Shown in pieces: positions 28,601-40,600 of a stretch of 64,000 nt of DNA. How positions within the stretch are numbered: position 1 is the first letter of the stretch; each line of letters starts with the position of its first letter. The notes below the pieces were generated by a model. It searched no databases and had not been told where the DNA came from. It saw nothing but the letters and a program-made list of their open reading frames with translations. Source of the stretch: Protonemura montana (lineage: Eukaryota > Arthropoda > Insecta > Plecoptera > Nemouridae); contig OX387605.1 in the NCBI GenBank assembly GCA_947568835.1, positions 11,846,418 through 11,910,417 on the forward strand, written 5' to 3'. The position numbers and the translations under genes are program-made.

Positions 28601-31600
28601 ATCACCTTGTTGATGGTCACCATGGCCGTGTACTGGAGATCGTGCACTCCGTGGATCAGGCTCAGGCAAACACGCAGCAGCAGACACAAAGCTGCGCTCA
28701 GCTCGCGTCGCGCAGGCGCGCACTCGGCGTCTGAGGTCGCCCCGTGGGTTTCCACCGCCGTCTGGTGGAGTTCATGAATATAATGACTAATGAAGGTACT
28801 TGAACGCAAAGTGCATGGCTAACTTGCAGTTGTTGCATTAGAAACTGGGACTGTCAGGGTCATGTTTTCGGTGTTTGGTCTGCGTCATGGCAGTTTTAAT
28901 TGAAGCTAGACTAGCTGTTCTTGAGAAAAACAAGAAAAGCATTCTTACATCGGTAGTAGAATTGAAAAGCTAAGCCCGACGATCTAAGCATTTTTATTGC
29001 TGGAAGCTGGACGCTTTTAAACGGAATTGAAAACGAAATTGACTATTTCCAAAAAATTAACCCTCTTTTAATCCAAAGCCTCGAGAAAATTTTGATCTCC
29101 ACAAAAATACAAACTTTGGTATGTTTGATAAGAATTTTTAAGTTAAACGGGTATAAAATTACGTCGATCATTTTACCTACTCGTGGCTTTCATAGAAAAA
29201 TTTGTGCTGCTTGTTAATTTACTACACAAAATACCAGACAAAGATTTCCAATCCCTAAAGAAAATTACAAAATATAAAAGAAAAATCACTCAAAACAGAG
29301 TGATAATGGACTGACCTTGAGCACCGTGTGCAGCAACGCAGCCATGTTGCGGTGCAGCCGCGTCTCGTTGAGCCGCTGAAGCAGGCGCAGCAGTGCTGGG
29401 ATGTGCGCGCGCAGCCCACGCAGTAGGAAGCCGATGCACTCGGGGTTGGCAGCCATGTGCAGCAGCACTTGGAAGCTGCGCTCAGCCTCCAAACTCGGGC
29501 GCTGCTCTGCGCAGGCAAGCGACAAGCGTGACAAGTCGTGCATGGAGTTCAAACTTTGGTGGGATATCATGTTAACATTGGTGGCAGTGGTGGGATTATA
29601 TGCATACTTTGGTGGCAGTGGTGGAGGTCAACGTTTGGTTTGGTGGTGGAGATGGGTTGTAATAACTTCACCAGTACGTATGTTTAGGTACGGTTGGGAT
29701 TCTTTGAAAATAAATTTGAGTTTACAGCAGATCGCAAGATTGGAACCCATTAATTTAGTTTTGAGAAAAAATATGTAGTCCATTTTTCCACTCTGTGTAC
29801 CAAGAACTTTTCGAACTATGGCATATCAGTTTTCTTCGCAGGTTTGGCCAAAGACTTCGGGGTTTTTTCAGCGCAATTTTTTTATCAACGACCAAGTGGG
29901 TGGTGGCGCGTTACCTTCGTGTATGGAAAGTCTCCCAGAGCGCGCCTCCTTCCACAACTTTCTCCGAACCCGTCGCCGAGACTCGTTGCGCAGCTGCTCG
30001 TAGTTCTCCTACGGGCAGACAGGTAACGCCACTCAGCGTTAAGCAAACAGACAATTTGATGTGCTGAGCGTTCGAATTCAAAGTTTATATTACCTTTACC
30101 AGTTAGCCGTTTTATGGGCGTTGAAAGTTTAAATATTCTACACGAGGCTAGCAATGAAGGTGGGACAAAAAGCACATACTTGCTCTTCACGTTTGATAAA
30201 AATAAAATATATATAGCGTTCAGGAAGTTCACGAAACTTGTTTCGCGGCTGTATAGCGAAAATTGATCGCTAACGAAGATTTGTGTGCAGAGGAATATTA
30301 CAGCTCCAGCTATAGCCGGCTGCACCAAAAAGAAACAAAAAACCTTTCAATGCAGAGGCACGGGCGTACTTGTTTGAAAGAGGAAACTTATCGCGCTGCA
30401 TGTTCCGCGAGTCGTAAAATAATAACATAGTCTCCCTGTTAAAACGGGTGTTGCTTGCTTTATTGTGATCTCTACCCTTTTGTTCTCGTGAATGAAGAGA
30501 TTTCACGAGTTTTCCACCGGGGTGCGATAAACACTGTACATGCATGCCAAAGGGGGGCAAAAAAAAACAAACATAGGATGCACGCATACTCTTATTGTGC
30601 CAGCTCCATTTTAGCTGTCACTGTCAGCTGTGCTTCGTAAAGTTTCCGTGCAGCACTGTGATGTTTTTAAATTAGAAATTCTCGAGAAATGGCAAACAAT
30701 ATGCTTCTATTATTATCTAACATAAAAGAAAAGCAGTGCAATACAAATTTAATATGGGCACCGAGCAACGTGCGTTAGTTTAGCCAAGTTCCCAGTTAGG
30801 TACCCATGGGTAAGTATACTCTGATATCGTTTTTGTTTTCTTAATCTCACCAGGGAGAAATAAAAACGTGCGTGGCATGTCAAAATCACCAAAGACTCAA
30901 TTATTTATCGGTCGAGTCAAACTGAAGAGAGGCCCGAAATTTTAATCTGAGCACGCAGCACTGAAGCCCTGTGCTAAACGAGGTCATCTTTATCATCCTA
31001 ACCTAACAAGGTAGAGGACGTGCGTGAAAACAATGTGCGTTGGCGGAGCTTATTTGCGCGGCATCTCCGAGGAATTTGCAATGCGCGTTTACTACCCGAA
31101 CGAATAGCGAACCGGGGGAGTCAAGTCAGCATTAACAGGGAGGTAGAGAGGGTGCAGATTTATGGAGTCAATTTTACGGTGGTAGTCAACATAAAGACAA
31201 TGACCGTTACCGAATTGATCAAACTTCCTTTTATATGCACACTTTCAAGACTTACAATATTAAACAAATTACGAGGGTGAATTCACGGATATGATAACGA
31301 TTGAGGGCCACAGCTGTGATGAAATTGATGAAAAATGATCTATTAGGCGCTTACCAAACCGAACCAAGAATCGCAGACTTGTTGAGTGCTAACTATGTAC
31401 TACATACAAATTGCAATCGTCTTACTTCTCAACTAAGGGTTTTATAGGTTTTTAAAGTTTTTTGCAACACTTTTATAGTATTTATAAAACTTACGGTCTC
31501 TTTAAAACTTCTTCGCAATTTCGCTAGTTTAGACGATTTTCATTGATTTGACAAATAAAATCTTTAAAAGAAAATGTGGGTCGTGCAAATAAGTCTGCTT

Positions 31601-34600
31601 TTACTCAGCAGACTGCGAGAAACTACGGGAAACTCAATGTATACGGTAAATAAATTACTCTAGTACTTTAGACGATAAACTCAGGCCGGGAGTAGCTACT
31701 GTATGGTAGTAGCTGGATGCTGAATAGCACGAAATCGTTTTTCAAGTTCTCAATCCATAAAAGACGGCAATTTTTGCATACGCATTAAACTCTAGGGTAA
31801 AAACGATTACAACAGGGTATCTCAACCCCGGCTATTAGTTGCTATTAGTTAAGTGTTGTGCAGAAACTGCTGCCACAGAGGCACCACGGCGCAAGGATGT
31901 CTGAAGTGCGTTTAGCACACAACAGTTCGATAATCTATGCAGGATCCTACCTTCGCGGGCACATTGTTGTTATTGTTGCCCGTGGATGCGCCGGTTGGCA
32001 GCGCGTCTGGACTGCGACTGCGCACAGAACCCGTGTTGGAACGAGGCAGCAGCTCGACAGACGCAGAGCTCGCCTCCTCCACGCTCTCCCCGCGCATGCT
32101 CAGACCGGGCACGGCGCTAGGGGTGCGCAGGCGGCGCAGCATGCGCGATGGATGGCGCACTCCCGATGCCGACTGGTGGTAGGTGGACAAAACAGCAAAC
32201 CTTAGATCCATACGATTACTCAAACTAGCAGTAATAAGTGCTGCCGAAGGTCATTGCTATGCTAAGTGTTTTGATTATTGATTGATTGATTGATTTGTTT
32301 GAGGGGCTTAACGACGCACTGCTTGACAAAGGGGTCTTATTGAATGTAGATAAAATCTTATTTACATTGCAAAGGCTTGCAATGCGCGGGGTATATATCA
32401 CATATATAATTATATAATTATATAATTAATTATCATCAATTTTTGAGACGGTTATAGTGTTGATAATAGTAAAATACGCCGCGCATTGCACGTCAAATTG
32501 GAGTTATTCGAGTTTGACAGGTTGTGACGTGATATAGCGTCACTATAGATTCAGATTAACTGTAAGTATTCACAGACTCTTGGTTCTACTCCTTGGAGAT
32601 CTGTCTTTCTCATCGAATACACTAAAATCGTCTCAAAAAGCCAGTGTCCAAGTAGCTCAATGGGTTAGAGCAACACAAGCGATAGGTGGAGATCGGGGTT
32701 CGAGTCCCCGTTTGGGCATTAATTTTTGAGACGGCTATAGTGTTGATAATAATAAATAGGGTCTTATTGAAAGTCCCACTGAGCATTTATGAAATGTACT
32801 GAAAATCTTCAAATAACAGTACATTTTTTATTCTGACAGGCCATTTCCTTCTTTCTGGTACTGAAAATTATAATTTTGTGTACTGATTGATTATTGTGTT
32901 TAACGGCGCACTTTTTTGACAACGGGTCATGTAGTACTGGTTCAATGGCATCAATGGCAATAGATGAATGCCAACGAATCTTGGCAATGGGTGTACATGC
33001 ACCTTCTCTTCGGAACGCGTTAAGAAGTCCAGTGGAAGACATGACAAGGAACTCACCGCCGCCGAAATGGATCCCGACGCCGAGCCGACCGGCGCAGCAC
33101 ACGCCGCTGCCGTCGGTGGCTCGGTACCGGCGCTGGGCGGAGGCGTCGTGGGCGGCAGATGGCGGCTGCCGAGGCCAGCCCAGCAGTCGGATAACATAGT
33201 TTCTTGCAGCCGCGCAAGAAGCCCCGTCGGAGCCAGGTCCGCTGCGCGCACGCCCGATGCGTTGCGCAGCGCTATCTGCGCACCACGTTCCACCAGGTCT
33301 AGCACACACTCCCAGGGCACGGACTCTTGGCATACGGCTAAGTGCAGCGCTGTGTTGCCGTGCCCGTCCTGGCAGGAACACGCACATGCTTGAAATCCAC
33401 CTCAATTGTGTACCGACAGTATTTGTTTTATGAGAATGGCTGTTAAAATGATTAAACACAAGTTATTTTGCAACAATAACCCCTTTGACGAATGGTGAGT
33501 ACTGGCTTTTCTAAGAAATGTGATATTTACTCCACAACCACCAGAGAGTATACAAAACAAGTAAGCCCGACATTTTAGGATGTTTTCGAGCTCTTGGGTG
33601 CTGCAAATTCAAATGAAATAGAGTAAATGTCATTTCACTTCAGTTCACAAGTGCCTGCTCATAAACACACTGCTCTTCAGTCGGCTGTAAACGGGTAGCG
33701 AGTATTAGAATTGGTAACAAGAATAATTCACCCGTCCAAAATTTACCTGGAAGTTGACTACAGCGCCGTATTTGAGCAAGAGATAAACTAGAGTCGCGTT
33801 TCCGCGCGCCACCGCCAGGAAGAGTGCCGGTAGCGCAAACAGATGCTGTTTGGTGTACGCATGACCGGTGGGCGAGCCGACGCGCAACAGCGGCGCACCG
33901 TCCGCCTCTCCATCTCGGTCGGCCTCGTCGTCGGTCACATCGTCGCCAGCCGAGCTGGATCGCCCGGACGACGGGCACGAGCTGGAGTCGTCGTCGTCGC
34001 TGCTTGAAGAACTATCTTCGGCACGGTACGTCGTCAAACGCCTCTGCTCGTGCGCGGCGAGTAGCCCTGCCAAGTCTATGTGTTCGACCGCGGAGCTGGC
34101 TGGCTCCTCCTCTTCGCCTACAATGAGGCAAAATTATAAGCGATGAGTGACCTTGAGTTCAAGGCTATGCTGTTTTATGCTTAAAAAAGACAACATGGAT
34201 GTGATTTTCTATGACCATGAATTCAACACCTGGATGAAGCGAGTCAAAATATTTGAAATGTCTTTCCCGACCAAAATTTCTATTTCTGCACGACACATGA
34301 TTTTAAGTCTCTGATTGAGCGACAAAAGCAATATAATTTAAGACTCTTACCCTCAGCTTCTTTCATAGAAAGATTCAGCAGTATACTCTTGAAAATCTCA
34401 CTACTGCGTCTCAGCTCGGCGAAAATGCTTCGTTCGTGGGGCGGTGGCGGCGCTGGCGTCGCTTTCGGCGTGGGCGCTGGCGGCGCTGGCGGCGTGGGCG
34501 CTGGCACCGGCTTGGGGCTGGCAAACGGGCTGTTTTTTAGTGACACGCTGCGCCGCTCGCCGCGCCACGCTCCGCTAGCCCGCGCCAACTCGGCTTCACT

Positions 34601-37600
34601 TTCCAGCGAGCACGAGCGCTGTCGCGGCGGAAGGCGGAAAGTCGCTCGACGCTTCTTGGCGGCGCGACGCTCGCACCGCGACGCCACCTCGCCGGACACC
34701 TGGAACATTAACTCGGTCATCGTCTAATCTGGGCGGAAAATAGACGACGTTCGGGGAGGGGCTTAAATGCGGTCAAGCTGTTTGCTGTTTGCTGTTTGCT
34801 ATCGTGCGCGCATACCTTATTATTTTGAACTCCTCAATGATCCCACTTTCACAATGATTTTACAGTACAAAAGAGAAAAGCTGCCCGATTAGTTTGTGGC
34901 ACAAAGTTGAAGTTTTGATCTCCTATCTTCATGTAGGTTACACCGTTTTGGTTTACATTACACGGGCATTATTCAAAATAGCACTGAAACAGGCAACTGC
35001 GCTATGACTCGCAATTATCAAGGGGTTTCAGCCATACATTATGCAGGGTAATATATTACATTTAGAAGCCCAAGGTACTCCCGTAAACGCCAGTTTCAAT
35101 ATTGTTTGCCAAGCAATGGTAGCCCAAATATATAAAAATATCCCTGGTCATCTCATATAATCAGTAGTACACAGTATTTTACTTTTTGGTATGAAAAAGA
35201 CAAAGCAGCTTGTTGACATACCCAGCTGACTCGTCTAGGCACCGGGCCCGCCGCGGCGTCAGGCAATGTCGGACCGACGCCGCCACCCGGTGTCGTGTCG
35301 AAAAAGGTGCAGGCGTCGTCGCGGTGAAAGTCGGGTGTCGCTGCGAGCCGACCACCTTGATTCGGTTCGACACCGTATTTGAGCAGCAGGCGGGCGACGT
35401 CGACGGCGCCGTGGTCCACAGCGACGTGCAACGCGTTACTGAAGATCAGTGGCACTGGCGGCGACGCGGGTGACGACAGAGAAGACGACGAGCCCGGTTC
35501 TAGTCTGCAGAATGGACCGTTGGTGACCGCAATCAGGGTCCAATTAGTCTGCTGTTGTACTCAGTATAGGAAAAAACAAATATTTCTCCAAATTTACTTT
35601 AATAGACCATTCCATAAATTAAATATAAATCTTAACTAGACAGAGAGAATACTTAAAACGTGGTAATTAGCATTAGTTCTAACTTAAAGAAGAAACTTTA
35701 TCAAAGGCGTGCTGATTGCTTTAAGTGGAAGGTGCTCGCTAGAGTGTGAAGTAAATATAGCAGTTGCAAAAATAAGTTAACCAATCTTGACAGAAAAAAA
35801 TTAATCTTACAAAAGTTCGTACAAATAGTACCTATACTGGAGGTGAATTTATTCACCAGTTTTCGAGAATCCCACCGAGGACTTCGAGGCTTCAAGCCAT
35901 CCGATAAACCGTCCAATCGCATGCACGAACTTATTGGTAATTAATACAGGTCAGAGACATCAGAATAGAAAAAATAACCACATTGTCAGAAAAGTTAGCC
36001 ACCCTTTAGATGTCCTCTGCTGCATGTAAAATCTTTTCACCTTTTTCTTATACAGTCGGAAATGTGACTCTTTGAGCGGCAAAAGTTGAAAGACGGGAGC
36101 TTCTCTTTCAACTTTTGTATATAACAAATCAACAAGCGACCATTTTCGAGAAATCCGGTTATTTAAAACTCAATTCAGCTTTGCATTCACATAAAATATA
36201 TATAAAAAAATAAAATAAAACCAATATTTAACTTCAAATACATTCTTTCACATCAAATACAGTTCGCTTTATATTTTTCCTCGTCATTTTTTCGAAAATC
36301 GAATCATCAAAGATGCATCGATATTTCCGCCCTCCGCTCTTTACACCGCCACTGCCTCCTAGAAACACGTAACTCGATCAGCGCTTGCGCCCGCGACGCC
36401 AGAAAGCTTTTAGCGTCGCGACGCCCACCTCGCCTCGCCAGGGTAATAGCATCAACGGACGCCCGAGACGCCACCAGCGCCGCCACGATTGTTTTATTGT
36501 TCTGCTTTGTTTCCCATCGCCGATGCGGCTGCAGCGGCCTCCGTCGCAATTCGATCAGAGTTACCGACAATTCCTTTTGACGCTCGCCGTAAGAGCTTCT
36601 CGCGATTGGCGCTGGAAGGCGATACACCCGCGCCGAAGTAATAACAGAAATTCAATGATGCTATCTTATTCCAGTAAGTCGTTCTTTTTCCACGAGGCTA
36701 GACGTTCAACGACGCACTCTCGTGCACAGAAGTCCAGAACCCCACGTTCTTTTAGATGCTACACGTTTCCGACGCCCTCGGCATTGAAGTCCTCCAAGAA
36801 AGAAGGCTTACACTTTTGAAAAGTCTTCAAAGCATCTATTTAGATCAAACAGAGTGGCACGTGTAGCAAAGCTCTGAACAGCATTGGCAATGATGGTCTT
36901 CCGGAGTCACGCCTCAGTGTTGAACAGAGTATACCCGAGAGGACGACGGCAATTTGGGTGAGAGGTGTCGCCACGTCTCTGGAGGACCGCGACAATATAT
37001 TGACAGTCAGATTGCCGGTGGCGACTGGGACCAGTGGCAACTCGATTTGTGCTCTGCGCGTAACGCTTTCGTGAGTGACCCGCGCCCTGGTGGCAGCGTT
37101 CTGACCTCGTTTCACTTGATTCAATTCGTTTCGGATCGGAAAATTACTTGTTTCTTCTTACCCCGCAGATAAATTGTTGGTTACGACCTTATTTGCCGCA
37201 GAGTGATTGGTTATTTTATAGGTCGGCTTTCTGCGTCCAATGAGAGATTGCTGATTCACTTTGCATCTCCATGACGACGAATTTATTAGAGGTTCTGATT
37301 AATGCTTCCTTGTGGGGAAAGTAGTGAAATATGATGCGAGTCTATGTCCTGGAGGTAATTTTACTTCATTCTGATTTTCATAGAGCAACGCAGCAGACGT
37401 AAAGTGAACGCTAATAACGGGTAACTTAATTAATCATGTAAGTGATAGGAAAGGTATATGACTTCTCGCTAGATCATTAAACATGTTAGCTTAAAGTTAA
37501 GTTTCATTGTCTCTGAGAAGCTATCTCGTATACCTACATCTTAGTTAAACCACGAATTTGCATAATTAATTCAATTACAAGTTCCCTTGTCTGTCTCGGC

Positions 37601-40600
37601 TCTTTGAGCGGACAAACTTTTGAAAAATATCAATCGCGAGTTTCTTTTTACACTTTACATGTGCTCGCAAACTTTTTTCCACCGCCAAATTACCAACAAA
37701 GGGCGACATTTTATTTCATTATCTATCTCGAATATCCTCTAACTTTTCCTCAAACTTTTCCTCCCTCTAACACGATATTGAGGTGACCACGTGATACCGC
37801 GTAACGCGACACTCCCCGTCCCCTTACCCCACGCGCAAGTCAATTAACATCGGGACCATATTGATGGCATATCGGATTTGGTTTTCCGTTGCGAGCGGCG
37901 CTCTCATTATTTCTAACCTCCTAGCGACCATTAGCGCAAACAGCCGACGGCCTCTTAAGTGGTAATCCGATCCAGCGACCCCGCGGAAAAGAAACAAACC
38001 ATCGATATCTTCGGTGTCTCGACTCGTTCCGACGACGCGCTCCTATTTTATGCGCCATTTCGCTGCAAGCGTTCGATAGAATAGGCACATTTCCAGCTCC
38101 GAGCTTGAACTTTACTCTCAGATTGGTTTAAAAGAGGAAATTTTATTTAGTTGCAGAGTAAACCCGGAAAGCGCTATGGACAATTTTGATATCATAGTGA
38201 TGAAGACCCATTACATTTGGGAAAACAAGAGAATCTCCCATGTTTTTCCATGTTTTTCCATGTTTTTCCTCATCCTAAGCTTTTCAGTAGAGCTATGAAT
38301 GCTAATAATAATAATGAATCGGACACAGATGAGCATTGAATAGCATTGTTGAGACCGCCTAAAGACACAACAATAAAAAAGTTCGTAGGGTTTTTGTTTT
38401 TCTCGTGATTCCACCAGGGAGATGAAACCATAAGAAGTGTCTCTGTTCTGATTAAAAATTAAGTTCCTCTGAATACACGAAAATAAAAACAGAGCAATGT
38501 TTACCTGTCGATGAGCGTCTTGGACTTGCGCAGAAGGATCTCGACATCTTGGCTCTGCGACTCTGTGGACGAAGTTTTGTCCAAAAGACTGCCGTGGAGG
38601 TTGACCTGCAAAGCACAGGTTGAAGGAAAATCTTGCCAGAAGCGCTGCGAGTGCGTTTACTACAAATATTTCCTTACATTTCTTTCTGCTAAATTGAAAA
38701 AAATGTACCGTTCACTCTTTAGACTGCATTTTTATTTTCGAACATGCAATTATATTTTTACAGCCTATAAATACAAGTACTTTATTCATCGTAAGCAACT
38801 AGCAATCGCTTAATGTATCATTCCATTCATTTTGTAATCAAGATTAGCATAAGCTATAGCTTAAGACAATAGACTGAAATTGACCCCTCTAGCGAGTCCT
38901 TGACGACGCACTCCCAACGAACCAGTTCCAAACGTGGTATCGATGGATCCTAAGTGGACCGACGTCAAGCCACGTACATCCCATTTTAGCAAGAACTTGT
39001 GCCTGATTAATGGCGAGAAGCAAACAAAACACGCACAGAGGCCGGCGCTCAACAAAACTTACCACATGCCAGTGTCAACCTAACCTAACATTTCAATGGG
39101 TGCTCACTGTAGGGGCAGGCAGGCAACGGCCACATAATGTCGCTAGCCGTCCCAAGGCCCGCCAATTACTAAGAGCTCTATTTGTCTGTCTCTGGCAAAT
39201 ACGCTCCGTCCCGAGCACGTGAGGCTTCGCCGTGAATGAACGACTGAGTGTACTGGCTGGACACAGACGTTAATTGTTTGTCCTGTTTTGCTTGCTTCGT
39301 CACGCTATGTCATAGAATGTTTGTGTTACTGCGCCTTGCCGAGCGAGAGGTGGCGCAAAGGGTTTGATTAAACAGCAGAGAGAACGAGAGAGAGGAGAAT
39401 GCTAGCAATGAGCGATGGTTAGACTTTAGGGGCTCGAGAGCATGTAATTTACACTAATGACGTAGTTAGATACAGAAACAAGGACATAGATATTCAAATT
39501 AATGTTTTTGTTAGAAGTTTTTATGTTGCAAATTTTCTGCAAACCAGATTGACGTCCTTCTTGATTTTGTTTACAAAAGCATAATTCTTTTAAGTATTTC
39601 TTCTCTGCTTTTGACGACTCTCAAAGATGACGATCTCGGACGCAATGCCACTCGCTCTGTCTGCCGATTAACGCTAATTGAATCGCTCCTTCAGCTGCTG
39701 TTATTTAGACGCGTCCCCCATCATCCACCACCATCGTGCACCGCTATTCAGAATCTTCAAGAAATAAGGGAGTAAGTTACGAAGGCAAAAGGTTTGAAAT
39801 TAGAAATCCTTAAAGAGAAAAGTCGACAGAAAGATTAAACTTGTTCGCACAAAGAACTTGGTAAACGAATTAAGTGGACGTTTTGCGTCCATTTTTGGGG
39901 TAAATAGCAATTAGGTACGGTTATGCGGTTCGTTGTTTGTGCGCACAGATGGCGTGCGAGTGGGGGAATCTCTCATTCGCCACCGATTTTCAAAGGAGTG
40001 ATGGAAAAACTTCGCTCCAGCGATTCTCTCTCGCTTCTTGCTACCGACGCAGTTTCCTCGCTCTCGTGAAAAGTTTCCATTTTAGCTAGATCGAGATGAT
40101 TCGAACGGCATCAAATTATCTGCACATTATCGTCGCGTGCTTTCGCAGGTATCTCACGTCTCGCGGGGAGCGAGCGATCGCGGCTCGCTAACTTCTGCCG
40201 CGAGGTGCATAGAGATTGATGGGCTGGTAGATAGCGAGGAACCATTCGGGTTCAAGGATCACGGAGCCGCGTTCTCTAAGCGCTCACTCGATGGAACGAA
40301 GAGAAAATTTTTTTTCTTTCTGATCGAGTTCTCCGGAAATATAATATAATATGCACATCAAGTTGGATTTATGCAGTAAGCATAATACTCTTTGAAACTA
40401 AGTAGGTATATATGCAAATATTATATTGGGCTATACAAACTTAAACCTTCAAAGTGTGTGATATAATATACTTAAGATTTTTTTCCTTTTCTTTTTCCTG
40501 TGCCCGAGTTAGCGTTTTTATTCATTTGTGTGGCAAGATGTAAAAGTTGAAAGTTCGCAGCAATTACCTTACGAACGCGTACGGCTATAGTACAGACTAT

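Larger units (their letters stand above)
32173..33056. other. Intron 7, crowded with repeats
   Basis: 884 bp holding two SINE tail fragments (32274-32335, 32883-33005), a short terminal-inverted-repeat element (32378-32490) and a tRNA-like sequence in an inverted repeat (32619-32743). No exon is seen. Confidence 0.7.

Noticed and set aside
29255..29518. Cys-rich alternative frame of exon 10
   Set aside because: Out of phase once exon 9 is included, and lacks the helical pattern of the accepted frame.
32646..32717. Functional tRNA
   Set aside because: Good D- and T-arms, but no proper anticodon stem and a repeat-like tail.
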